From positions 93,226,925 through 93,290,924 of the forward strand of contig OY743168.1 in NCBI GenBank assembly GCA_963555705.1: 64,000 nucleotides of DNA, read 5' to 3'. The DNA is from Ligustrum vulgare. Its lineage: Eukaryota; Streptophyta; Magnoliopsida; Lamiales; Oleaceae. Under the pieces are notes generated by a model that saw nothing but the letters and a program-made list of their open reading frames with translations, made no database searches and was not told the DNA's origin. Positions within the stretch are counted from its first letter, which is position 1. Each line of letters begins with the position of its first letter. This document shows positions 43,401 to 54,100 of the stretch, piece by piece. A program made the translations under genes and the position numbers.

Positions 43401-46400
43401 ACAGGGCCAAGTACTTGTTTTGCTGACATACTGCACAACGAGCCACGTAATCCCGAATATCCTTCTTCATACCTTTCCAGTAAACGTCTCTTGCAACCCG
43501 TTTATAAGTCTTGAGAAATCCTGAATGGCCTCCTGTCTTGGTATCATGACATTCCCTCAACATAACAGATATAAAAGGAGATTGCTTCGGCAAGACCACC
43601 CTACCTTTATATCGTAAAATGCCCTCTGTCACAGTATACCCATCCTTATTCTCCTGCCCCAAACTGCAATCTATTAATAGCTTCCCCAATTCTTCATCTC
43701 TGGCCACTTCATTTTTAAGCTCTTCCAATTGCACAACCACTGGAAGAGAGAGTGTCAAGGCACTCAGGGTCGGTCCTACTCTGGACAGTGCATCGGCTGC
43801 TTTATTTTCGAGGCCTGGCCGATATTGAATGTCAAAATCAAAGCCCATCAACTTGGTCATCCATCTCTGGTGGTCATCACTTACCAACCTTTGTTCGAGT
43901 AAGAATTTTAAACTCCGCTGATCCGTTCGGACTATAAAATGTCGGCCCATCAAATAATGCCGCCATTTCTGCACCGCGAATACAATAGCCATTAACTCCC
44001 TCTCATAAACTGACTTCTGACGAGCCCGTTGTGGTAACACCTGGCTGAAGTATGCAATAGGATGCATATTTTGCATTAAAACAGCCCCCAACCCATGACC
44101 CGAAGCATCAGTCTCCACCACAAATTCTTGAGTAAAGTCTGGTAAGGCGAGAACGGGAACCTTAGACATAGCCATCTTCAGATTTTGGAAAGCTGCCTCA
44201 GCTGATTCGTTCCAATGAAATCCCTCCTTCTTTAATAATTCTGTCAGTGGCCAAGCGATTTTTGCATACCCCCCTACAAAACGTCTGTAATAACCCGTAA
44301 GGCCCAGGAATCCGCGTAGCTCTCGAAGAGTATGAGGTCTGGGCCAATTCAACATTGCCGTAACCTTAGACTGATCAGCCGCAACCCCTTCCCCTGATAT
44401 GATGTGGCCAAGATATTCCAGCTGTGACTGTCCAAACTGACATTTCTTCAAATTGGCAAACAATTTATTCTCCTGCAAACACCTTAGCACACTTTCTAAA
44501 TGTAGTTGGTGATCCTCTGATGACCGGCTGTAGATTAAAATGTCGTCAAAAAAGACAAGTACAAACTTCCTTAAGTAAGGTCTAAAGACTTCGTTCATCA
44601 AGTTTTGAAAAGTGGCCGGGGCGTTAGTCAGCCCGAAGGGCATCACTAGAAATTCATAATGACCCTCATGAGTTCGAAAAGCTGTTTTGGGAACATCCTC
44701 CGATCGCACCCTAATCTGATGATACCCCGATTTCAAGTCTAGTTTTGAAAAGATTTTTGCACCATACAACTCATCTAATAGTTCGTCTATCACAGGGATT
44801 GGGAAGCGATCAGGTACCGTAATTTTGTTGAGAGCCCGATAATCCACACAGAAGCGCCAACTACCATCCTTCTTTTTCACCAGTAACACGGGGCTCGAAA
44901 ATGGACTGGAACTTGGCCTAATGATTCCAGCTGCAAGCATTTCCTTGACTAACTTTTCAATTTCATTTTTTTGACTGTAGGGGTAACGGTAAGGCCTGAC
45001 GTTCACTGGTGTTGAATCCGTTTGCAATACAATGGCATGGTCTCGAGTTCGACTAGGGGGAAGTTCATTAGGCCCTTCAAACACGTTGTGATAACGCTCC
45101 AATACCTCCGCAAATGCATTAGAAGTCTCAGTCATCACTTCTCCACACTTAATTCCCATACTTCCAAGTTCAAGAAGTACCCCTTGCGCACCATCTTTGA
45201 AAGCTTTAACCATTGACTTCAAGGATACCTGCATCTTTTGCAAACTGGGATCTCCTTGTAACACAACAGTCTCACCGTCAACCACGAACTTCATGGTTAA
45301 AGTTTCCCAGTTGACCTGCATTTTTCCCATTGTCTCCAACCATTTCATTCCCAGTATAACATCAGTGCACCCCAATTGAAGCGGAAGGAAGTCGTCTATT
45401 ATGTCAATGCCCGGTAAAGAAAGTAAGACTCCCTTACAGATTCCCCCGCCCATTACCGTCATCCCCGTGCCCATCAACACATCATAATTATGCGTAGGTG
45501 CTGCTGGTAAACGTAACTGACTAGCCAATTCATCTGAAATAAAATTGTGGGTCGCCCCACAGTCAATGAGAACCAGCACACTCTTCCCGAGAATTGACCC
45601 AGTTAACTTCATGGTTCTTGGAGAAGTCAGTCCAACTACTGAATTAATTGATAACTCAATCGACCCTTCGACCTTCTTCTCTTCCGGACATTCCTCGTCC
45701 AACGAAAAGTCAACTTCTTGTTCCTCCTGCACTACAAGCACCTGCAACTCCCTATTTCGACATTTGTGACCGGGGTTGTATTTCTCATCACAACGGTAGC
45801 ACAACCCTTTCTCCCTTTTCATTTGCAGCTCGGCATCAGAGAGTTTCTTGAAAGGAGGAGCTCCCTTCATCGCTGTGATTGGTCGGTGCAGAGTTATCGA
45901 AGTGGATTTGGGAGTCGTCGTGTGGCCTTGAAACGAGCTGGAAGAAGTCTGTGGAGGCACGAAATGTGGGCTGAAATTTAGTGGATACGGATTGCTGACC
46001 TTATTTCTAGTTGGGCCGTAAGCTAGCTGGGCTTGTCTTAGGGACTCATTCCGATCTTCAACTCGTTGGGCCAATTCCATGATGTGGCCCAGCCCACGCG
46101 GTTTTAGCATTCTCACTTCCGCCCTCACCATGGGCTTCAGTCCATTGATGAAATTCCCCTCCAATACGTCGTCAGGAATCTCCGGTAAAGGAGCAGCCAA
46201 AATCTCAAACATCCGGCGATACTCCCTCACTGTCCCGTCCTGCTTAAGTGCCAACAATTTCTCTAGAAGTGAACCTTCTTGTGATGGTCGAAACCGCTCC
46301 AATATCAGTCTCTTCAAATCCGTCCAACTTCGAATTGTTTGCCGACTGTCTTCCCATTGGAACCAGGCGAGTGCCTCTCCCTCTAAACATACTCCCACCG

Positions 46401-49400
46401 CTTCGACCTTTTCCCACTCGGAAAATTGATTCATGTTGAAATAGCGTTCTACCCGGAAAACCCAACCATCTGGATCCTCTCCATTGAAAATCGGCATTTC
46501 CAATCTTCGGCCCCTGTTTTCAAATTTCACCGACTCTTCTCGTTGATTTCTGATCCCCGAATTTCCTCCAGCTTCATCCAATTTGATTGGAATTTCGGTT
46601 GCGTTAGTGGGCTCAGCTGACACAGTTGCCGGGTTTGTTTCCTTCTTATTCAGATCCTGCCCTTCCAATTTCTTCATCATCAGTTCGAATCGCTCCATCA
46701 TCATTGACATATCCCTCTGCAATTCTGATTTCATAACTCCTATACCTCCCTGCACTTCTCCATTGATTTCCTCAATCCTGGCTTCCAAACTGCTAACTCG
46801 ATCGGTGATTGTCATTTTCCCAAGATGGATGCTCTGATACCAAATTGATAGGTACCTGATTACTGCAGAATGTGTTGCCGGCCAGATGAATCCTGTAGCT
46901 GAATTCCTGTAGAAACTGCCACCAGGGATGAAAATTTATGAAGAAGACTAGATTAGATTAAGTTTTGTGTTGTATAGAATTCTGATATAAGAGTAGAATA
47001 AGACTGAAAAGTGTATTGAGAATATTATTCACTGGAAATGAAAAATAACAGATTCAAGCACTTCGAGAGGCCTGAACTCTCCTAACAGACTTCATCTCAC
47101 ATGAATGAATGAATAATCCCTAATCCTCCCCTCCCCATACATTTATTCCCCTCAGATAATTCCCCCCCAAGACTCAAATGTCTATTATGCCCTGCTACTA
47201 ATTGACTGGTTAGGCATCTTGTTTCTCCTGGTATAAGTAAATTTAATCGGGGGTCTATCACATGAATTCAAATAGAAAGCTAAGTTGTACTTTCAGGGAA
47301 AGCTCTCAAACAAAATACTTATGAAATGACAAAAAAAGTCGCAGACAAATGAATGAGAAGTATCATTTCACTATAATATCACAAACACACCCGTAAAGCA
47401 GCTTTCCGAAGGGGAGATGACCGCATATAAGTTTTCATGAGTTTGAATATCAATATATCCAAAGGCCCTTTAACATCATTACTATTTTTGATCCATGGAT
47501 GACCTGAGACAGAAAATTTCTAAGTGGCTTCACAAAATTTTACAAAAATTCGCACGTTAAATTTGTTCAATAAGATACTTACACATGGCTTGAGCTGCAG
47601 TCATTCTTTTCCTTGGATCCTTATTCAGTAGACATTTGACAAAATCTTTTGCATCAGAAGATAACGTAGGCCAAGGTTGTTCATCATAAGTTGGCTCAGC
47701 TTTTACAACAGAGCGAAATATCCCAGACTCGGTCCGAGCCCAAAATGGACGGCTTCCGCATAATAGTATATATGCTATAACGCCTATACTCCAAACATCA
47801 GCCTCAGTGTTGTATGCTCTGTGCAGAACTTCGGGTGCTACATAATATGCACTGCCAACAATGTCATTAAGCCTTTCTTCTGCAAAAGATTAGCATATTA
47901 ACATCATTCAACTCATTTTAATAGCAACCTTGGACAAAGAGAAATTAGCAAAAACTAATTAATTGAAGAACGAACCTGGCTTCACAAAATCTGATAATCC
48001 AAAATCTATGGCCTTCAGTTGAGAATTTTCTTCCTTCGACGTAAACAAGAAATTCTGATCAAGCAAGAAAGCTACAGTTAGACGAGAATATGCATAAAAC
48101 AAACATCATTTAAAAATTCAACAAGAAAATAAAAAATACATATTACACTGGACAGATGACCCAGCAAATAAGAAAAAGCTACAGAAACTCCGTCCCTCCC
48201 TCGTTTTGCACTTTGTTGATAATAAACAAACTTCAATTGTTCCAGTTCTTGTTACTTTTTCTTTACAGTTCTAGTTCCTAACAAGGTATGTCATGTCTTC
48301 TCTAAGGAACAATAATATTGTTTTTAGTGGCTGACAACAAAAGAAAAAGGACAAAAAATTTAACATTATTACATCCAGCACAAACCTAATAAGACTTTTG
48401 AACCCAGAAACTAAATAGCTCATACCTCTGGTTTAAGATCCCGGTGTACCACTCCTTGGAGATGGCAGAATGCAACAACATTCAGTATTTGTGTCACCAC
48501 AGTCTTCGCATCATCTTCTGTGTACTTTCCACCCCTGCAACAAAGGAGACAACATTGATTTGTTTGTGACTGCTGGAATATGCAGTTTAGTGTTTCAATT
48601 AGCATCCAAGCATTCAAAAAGGTTCAGAAATACAGATGTAAAAATACCTTGAAAGTATTCTATCCAGAAGCTCCCCTCCTTCACATAATCTGAGAGATAA
48701 AGTTCAATATTTATTAATTAAAAAAAAAAAAAAAAAGTAGAATAATCAAATTAAGCTTATGACTGGGTAATTTTTCAAATCTAAGATTGTTATTGAACAG
48801 AAATTAAGCCCTTGTTTGGTAAAAATTAAAATCTAGATTTTAATCTATGTCAAAATCAATAATCAATCTCAATAACATATTTCATGGGACCCACAACTTT
48901 TCAATCATTCATTTCATCAATTTTTATGAAAATCTACTAAAATTCTGATTTTAGTTTCCAACAAACAGGGGCTAAATGAATACTATGCAAATTTTCCATT
49001 AATGGAATAAATTGTATAACATACTAGTAAAGAAATTATATCAGGAATCAGGATTAAAGTCAAACAAGTATATCTTACTCCATCACTACGTAGACATTGT
49101 CATGGTCTTCATATGCATCAAAAAAATGAATAAGATTGCTATGTCCTGTCAAAGCTCTCAATATTTTCACCTCCTTTCTTACATCTTCAATGGCTATAGC
49201 AGTTGTCATCTGCAAAAGGAAACAATAATCACATTTAGGGAAACAAGTTATGAATACAACTTATTAACAAATGATTTTCTGCAAGGATCCTGACTCTTAA
49301 AGTTGCAGACCTGACGTTATCTTTTACAAATATTAACTAACTAATTAACACAGTATATTTCTGACTCACCTTCAGTATCCTTAAGCAGTTGAAAATTACA

Positions 49401-50889
49401 TTAATGGCATCATCTTATGATAGTTCTCTTATGTAAATCATTTTGCAACAAGAATGGAATGATTCCATGAATTAGAATACATTGCAATGGTAATTTGTAC
49501 TACTATCAACTACTCCTGCAGCATGCCCTGATTCATTATCATAAATTTTCGGCGTCTCTGTGAAATATATTGACCAATTCAGGGTACACCAATCCCTCGG
49601 CCGCTGTCGCTCTTCAGGATTACTCGAGGTCCCCTCTGTGCCAAGCAATCAATAGAGAAAACATACCAGTTCCCATACCATTGTTTCAATTGGTTTTATC
49701 TACCTCTATTACCAACCCAGACTTGGGATATTTTCTCACCGGATAACTTGAGAGGTCAACATTCATGAAATTTCAAACTTTATTTTGTCTTAAAAGAAAG
49801 AAGGAAAATTTATCGAAATAAACGAAAAGTCAAGATGCAATGCTATATCGACGCGTATCAACAAGCCTTCAAACACCTCCCCAAAAGCCATGTCAATAGT
49901 CTACGGAAAGCCAACAGAAGCAATCGAAACCCGATTCCCTATCCAGAAATCTACACCTCCCACCTTTGAAATCACACTCTAGACTGCTGCACCGTAAAAC
50001 CTAAATAGAGTCACTTACACAATCATTTCAAACCAATAACACCGTTTTCAATCTAGTAAATATGATCCACTATAATAAAAAAAAAAAAAAACATTCTTGC
50101 AGCTAAAAGAAATTATGAAATTCTAATTAGAAGAAACTAAATCCGTGAAAAAACAAATTTATAACCTATTGCACTCTGAAAATGCAGAATTTAATCTCAC
50201 TGCTTATCGGATCACCATAACCCTATTCAAGTGAACTCTAAAAACGTAAATCCAAAGCAGATCAGAAGTACATTCATCACTGAACTCAGCAACAACACAA
50301 AATTAAAACGAGAAAATAAATAAATAAAAAATAATCGAACCTTTGCCTTTGGAATGACCTTTATAGCAACCTCCTGTCCTTTAAGCTCTCCCTTCTTGAA
50401 CTTTGCTCTACAAGTATACCCAAAATGCCCTCTCCCCACCTCCTCTCCCATCTCGTACTTATTGTTTAAATTCTTCGAGAATCCAAAATTCTTATCCAGT
50501 CCCGCCTCTGCCACCTCCTTCCCCTCCGGTATTGTGGCCTCATTTCGCTTCACGGAGCCATGCCGCCTTGCTAGCACAGCCCGAATGTGCTTCGCCGGAG
50601 ACGGAGGCGGGAACGGCTTCTTGAAAAATCTCCTCGGTGTGCCACTAGCTGGAGATCTAGCCGGAGACTTCTTCGAGAAGAAATAATGCGCCGGACTGGG
50701 GCTGTAAAATGGAAAAAATGGAGATTTCTTACCTACCTCTGAATCCCTTTTTTTCTCCTCAGAATTCCCAGAAATAGTATTATCCTTATCCTTATCCTTA
50801 TCCTCCCCATTAGCTGTGGACTTGATTTCACCTGATGAGTGGAAATCTGGTTCTGCGATGGATTTGGGTTTGGAAGTGCAAACTCCCAT
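40500..50889 (-). CDS. CRK: CDPK-related protein kinase (CRK), 11 exons, 599 residues
   Basis: Exons 50889-50341, 49209-49079, 48689-48648, 48534-48426, 48054-47976, 47879-47583, 47503-47391, 41260-41153, 41071-41009, 40916-40749 and 40640-40500 join in phase with GT-AG introns. The N-terminus MGVCTSKP has Gly2 and Cys4 for myristoylation and palmitoylation, so membrane attachment is likely. A basic, proline-rich variable region follows. The Ser/Thr kinase domain starts at GRGHFGYTC with VAIKVI; HRDLKPE, DFGLSDF and APEVLHRAY are intact. The C-terminal part ([15 protein letters not shown] onward, ending [10 protein letters not shown]) is the degenerate EF-hand region of CRKs, which unlike CDPKs respond poorly to calcium. 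Length is normal for the family. Intron 7 carries a chromovirus, so the primary transcript is about 5.4 kb longer than otherwise. Confidence 0.93.
41869..42283 (-). repeat. Chromovirus 3' LTR
   Basis: 415 bp. The last 24 codons and the stop codon of the polyprotein (42208) lie inside this LTR. Confidence 0.95.
42208..46815 (-). CDS. Chromovirus Gag-Pol polyprotein, 1535 residues
   Basis: One uninterrupted frame has Ty3/gypsy order: gag (about 105-260, with [17 protein letters not shown]), zinc knuckle [14 protein letters not shown] (339-352), protease [11 protein letters not shown] (Asp418; Cys at the usual Ser/Thr place), reverse transcriptase with FFDDILIYS (near 755), RNase H with [14 protein letters not shown], and integrase with the HHCC segment ([12 protein letters not shown] to CAVCQQNK), DFIEGLP, the Glu region [13 protein letters not shown], and GPFEV (GPF/Y motif). 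The C-terminal [17 protein letters not shown] is chromodomain-like; chromodomains guide integration to chromatin marks in this group. Start: first Met at 46815, 31 bp from the LTR and just past the primer site. Confidence 0.95.
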   Translation of the reverse strand: MTITDRVSSLEARIEEINGEVQGGIGVMKSELQRDMSMMMERFELMMKKLEGQDLNKKETNPATVSAEPTNATEIPIKLDEAGGNSGIRNQREESVKFENRGRRLEMPIFNGEDPDGWVFRVERYFNMNQFSEWEKVEAVGVCLEGEALAWFQWEDSRQTIRSWTDLKRLILERFRPSQEGSLLEKLLALKQDGTVREYRRMFEILAAPLPEIPDDVLEGNFINGLKPMVRAEVRMLKPRGLGHIMELAQRVEDRNESLRQAQLAYGPTRNKVSNPYPLNFSPHFVPPQTSSSSFQGHTTTPKSTSITLHRPITAMKGAPPFKKLSDAELQMKREKGLCYRCDEKYNPGHKCRNRELQVLVVQEEQEVDFSLDEECPEEKKVEGSIELSINSVVGLTSPRTMKLTGSILGKSVLVLIDCGATHNFISDELASQLRLPAAPTHNYDVLMGTGMTVMGGGICKGVLLSLPGIDIIDDFLPLQLGCTDVILGMKWLETMGKMQVNWETLTMKFVVDGETVVLQGDPSLQKMQVSLKSMVKAFKDGAQGVLLELGSMGIKCGEVMTETSNAFAEVLERYHNVFEGPNELPPSRTRDHAIVLQTDSTPVNVRPYRYPYSQKNEIEKLVKEMLAAGIIRPSSSPFSSPVLLVKKKDGSWRFCVDYRALNKITVPDRFPIPVIDELLDELYGAKIFSKLDLKSGYHQIRVRSEDVPKTAFRTHEGHYEFLVMPFGLTNAPATFQNLMNEVFRPYLRKFVLVFFDDILIYSRSSEDHQLHLESVLRCLQENKLFANLKKCQFGQSQLEYLGHIISGEGVAADQSKVTAMLNWPRPHTLRELRGFLGLTGYYRRFVGGYAKIAWPLTELLKKEGFHWNESAEAAFQNLKMAMSKVPVLALPDFTQEFVVETDASGHGLGAVLMQNMHPIAYFSQVLPQRARQKSVYERELMAIVFAVQKWRHYLMGRHFIVRTDQRSLKFLLEQRLVSDDHQRWMTKLMGFDFDIQYRPGLENKAADALSRVGPTLSALTLSLPVVVQLEELKNEVARDEELGKLLIDCSLGQENKDGYTVTEGILRYKGRVVLPKQSPFISVMLRECHDTKTGGHSGFLKTYKRVARDVYWKGMKKDIRDYVARCAVCQQNKYLALSPSGLLQPLPIPELIWADISLDFIEGLPKSGGIDTILVVVDRLSKYGHFIGLKHPFTAKGVADLFVQEIIRLHGIPNSIVSDRDRIFMSKFWSELFKAQGTTLKHSTAYHPQTDGQTEVVNRCLETYLRCFASHRPRSWSQWLAWAEFWYNTSFHTATKITPFQIVYGREPPSVLPFEKGVSVVSSVEQMLMDRDIVLQELKMQLTRAQQRMKIMADEHRRDVQFETGEFVYLKLRPYRQMSVANRPYAKLSPRYYGPFEVESKVGPVAYRLLLPVGSTIHPVIHVSQLRKAVGAIQPVSQLPLQLEADDQLVFEPESVLQSRQSSSGSGMEVLIKWKQLPEFEATWEPADTIRQQFPDFLLADKEVVKGEGNDRPPIKFTYTRRNKMPNQSISSRA
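46831..46845 (-). other. Chromovirus primer-binding site
   Basis: The - strand reads ATTTGGTATCAGAGC directly inside the 5' LTR, complementary to initiator tRNA-Met. Confidence 0.9.
46846..47260 (-). repeat. Chromovirus 5' LTR
   Basis: 415 bp, reading identical to 41869-42283; next to the CATGA duplication at 47261-47265. Confidence 0.95.
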
Positions 50890-51792
50890 TTGCTTCTTTT
50901 ATAAAAACTCCTAAATGTTATTATTCTAAATACTTCTCACCAAGAACACACAATTTTCTTTATTATAAACCCTAAAGTTGAAAGCTTTGAATTAACTTTT
51001 TGTATAAATATTATGTTTTAGGGTTGAAGATTACACTTTGAAATTTGGTTGTGGAGGTGGACTGGTAATGAAGAGAGGGAGGGAAAGAAGGCGAGGGAGC
51101 ATCCGTGGCAAAGGTGATAAAAATGGAAAATGAGGATAGGAGCTTTTTGTCCCAAAATTATTAATAATTATTATTATTTGTAGTGAAGAATTTTATTTTT
51201 ATTTTTTGAAAAAATGGCCTTGTAAATGGTCCTATTCAAACTATCATATTAAAGTAGTTCACCTACAATTTTTTAATTTATTTATTCAAAAAGTTTTTTT
51301 GAATTCTTAGTTTTATTGAAAAATAGTCTTCACATTATTATTACATTCATATCCGCGCATTCTTACACTTTATTTCTCCTTAACTTCCATCTCGTCCTCT
51401 CTCTAAAGATTTTGAATCGTTGTCAAATAGATAAAAACAAGATTAACATATCAAAAGCTAGAAAAAAAGGATAAGTTTGAGGGTAAAACTCCTTTAGTGG
51501 TCAGTGATTTTTTTGTTTTAGTCTTTTTTACATCGTTTGACGAAGATATTATGATTTCTATTAATTGTACATTCTTCTTTTTATTCATTAATATTTGTTT
51601 GAGGGTGTTGTAGTGAATGACCAGAAAAAGAAAAAAAAAAGTAGTTTTTGAAATAAAAATGTAAGAAATGAAATTGTGTGTGTGTAAGTGTAAGAGGTCA
51701 TGTAACTTGGTATCCCTCTATTTAGTCCTAAAGAAAAATTTATAAGGGAAAAAAAAAATATGCTAAAGAGAAGAAATAATTAAAAATAAAAA
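50890..51792. other. CRK promoter side and intergenic DNA
   Basis: The 5' UTR and promoter of the CRK gene should lie here on the - strand; no firm TATA box was identified. The rest is AT-rich without a gene. Confidence 0.5.
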
Positions 51793-52102
51793 GGGCCAAG
51801 GGAGTTAGCCAGGTGGTTAGGTCCCTGCTCCCTTATCAGGCAAGTCCTGCGTTTGAGCCCTATGAGGGTGTGGGTGAGAATTTTGTTACTTGCACAATTA
51901 TGTTGACAATGAAGATAACAATTGGATGATGTAGAAATATTGTGTTTGTTGATTTAAAAGATGAAGTGTGTGTGAAAAAATAGGATTGTGCCCGTCTAAT
52001 TGTCAACCTCATTGTGACACTCATTGTGAGTGTAGCAAAGTTGAGATGTGGGTTGAGATTTGAGATTTGTTGTATATAGATAAAAAATAAAAAATAAAAA
52101 AG
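51793..52102 (+). mobile_element. tRNA-derived SINE with A-rich tail
   Basis: The head has a pol III A box (TAGCCAGGTGG, about 51806) and a B box-like GCGTTTGAGCCC (about 51849) in the order and spacing of a tRNA gene. About 310 bp later it ends in a TAAAAAATAAAAAATAAAAA tail. The left flank ATAAAAAG and right flank ATAAAAAAG may be the target duplication. The body does not fold like a tRNA beyond the boxes, so it is a SINE and not a tRNA gene. Confidence 0.65.
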
Positions 52103-52943
52103 TACAATAACGTGGTCCAAGCTGTACAATTGGAGCCACGTGGCAAGAAGATTGTGTTGATTTTAAATCTTTTTATTTAATTATAGCTTACTGATGGTAA
52201 AGATTATTATATTGAGATCTAAGCAAAATATAATTTTCTTTTATGGGTTGTGATTGAATATTATATTAGATTAATTGATGAAAAAAATTTAGTTAGTATT
52301 CTATTGACACTAACTTCAAAAAATATAAAATTTGAATTCAAATCCAAGTGATTGCTTACTTTATTTATGCACTAAGGGGGGGGGGGGGGGGGGGTTAAAT
52401 CTTAAAATTGAGGTTTATTTTGTCTAATATATTTGGCAAAAACAAAAGGGAAAGAAGAATAGACAATTCCCTTGTCTTGGTCTGTCTTGGAATCAATAAA
52501 TTGGTGCATTTTCTCCTCCTACTTTGTAGGCACTTCTTGGAAGCAACATGTGCCTAGATTTTTCTTTTGTGACCTTGCTTTCCCATTGGTCTACATGCTA
52601 AGGGAGGTCGTGAGGTGGGAGGTATATATAAATCCATAAGATTTTATAGATTCCGTAGTATCGAGTAATTAGAAAAGATCGATCAAATCTCTTTTAACAT
52701 TACTAATTCCGTATCATACTCCTTGATACTTTGATTGTTCTTTCCTAATTATAGAACAAATATTATTGAATAACTGCAATCATGAAAGTTATGTCATATT
52801 TTGTCACTGCCATTCGTTACAGGGTAAATCACTGTTAGAATTATTGAATATATCGTGTATTATTTTATGTAGAATTATTGAATCAGCGCGATGGAATGAT
52901 CAAATTGGGTCCCTCGGCCTAACAAGAACACTAATCAATCTAA
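52103..52943. other. Intergenic sequence with a 19-G tract
   Basis: No gene. A run of 19 G occupies 52376-52394. Confidence 0.55.
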
Positions 52944-53709
52944 CTTGATCTTTGATTATAACATAAAAGACCAGCAATGTCTACTTTTTTAATAGTTTTT
53001 AACTTAAATACAATTCTCCTAATACTACTCGGTTTGATTCAAAGTTGGAAGAAGTTTACACTAAAATTGACCATAAAACTTGAGAGATAGAATACACGGT
53101 TTGATTCAAAGTTGGAAGAAGTTTATACTAGAGAGAGGGAGGGAGGGAGGGAGGGAGCGGGGGGGGGGGGGGAGTGCAAACTGATCCATGCATTTCAGGG
53201 TAGACGCATCCAAATCATGTAAAAATAGAGATGTTCATTAACGTGGTTAGGTCCAAAATGGATGTGTAGCATTGTAAGTAGGGGCGGATTTACGGTTTGG
53301 GTAGTGGGTCATATGCTCCCATCCAATTTTTGAATTTTTTTGACTTTTTAGTAATTTTTTTGTTTTTGTTTTTACACTTCAACCTTTCATTCTTTTTTAT
53401 TTGCTCCCACTATATTGACTATTTACTAATTTGTCCCCCATCCCCCCCCCCCCAACAATCTTTTCATTCTGGCTCCACCCTCGTGTCACATACTTTTGGT
53501 TTAATTTCATGTTAAATTTGTAGGAAATATGTCGACCTTACGAATTTTGTCAAAATAAATTAATGCAACTACATGACTTGATCTTTGATTATAACATAAA
53601 AGGTCAGCAATGTCTATTTTTTTAATAGTTTGTAACTTAAATACAATTCTCCTAAAACTACATGGTTTGATTCAAAGTTGAAAGAAGTTTATACTAAAAT
53701 TGACCATGA

Positions 53710-53773
<64 letters not shown>

Positions 53774-54100
53774 GATCCATGCATTTTGGGGTAGACGCAT
53801 CCGAATCATGTAAAAATAGAGATGTCAAGTCATTAATGTGGTTAGGTCCAAAATGGATGTCTAACATTGTAAGTAGGGGCGGATTTACGGTTTGGGCAGT
53901 GGGTCATATGCTCCCATCCAACTTTTGAATTTTTTTGTTTTTTTTTTTTTTTTTGGTTTTTGCACTTCAACCACTCATTCATCCAAAACATTTTTTTCAT
54001 TCTGCCTCCACCCTCGTGTCACATACTTTTGATTTAATTTCATGTTAAATTTGTAAGAAAGATGTCGACCTTACGAATTTAGTCAAAATAAATTAATGCA
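52944..54100. repeat. 0.6-kb tandem duplication with microsatellites
   Basis: CTTGATCTTTGATTATAACA starts at 52944 and again at 53577; about 520-630 bp of each unit correspond. At the same place in each unit lies a purine microsatellite: (GGGA)n plus poly-G at 53133-53172 and (GA) repeated about 28 times at 53714-53770. Each unit also contains a GGGGCGGATTTACGG ... GGCTCCACCCTCG block (about 53279-53487 and 53874-54020) that looks like a MITE with short inverted ends. A C-run is at 53442-53453. No coding sequence. Confidence 0.8.

Larger units (their letters stand above)
41869..47260 (-). mobile_element. Full-length Ty3/gypsy chromovirus (Reina-like) in CRK intron 7
   Basis: Two 415-bp LTRs (41869-42283, 46846-47260) that read identical, TGATAGGTACC to GGTCTATCA, flanked by the 5-bp duplication CATGA (41864-41868, 47261-47265). 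Primer site ATTTGGTATCAGAGC (initiator tRNA-Met) is next to the right LTR, and the purine tract AAAGGGGAGGGTAA next to the left LTR. The polyprotein is open and complete, so the insertion is very recent and possibly competent. Short LTRs, 5.4-kb length and a C-terminal chromodomain-like end suggest the Reina lineage. Confidence 0.95.

Noticed and set aside
42208..46815. Antisense + strand frames across the chromovirus polyprotein
   Set aside because: They are mirror frames of a strongly coding - strand; none shows a domain.
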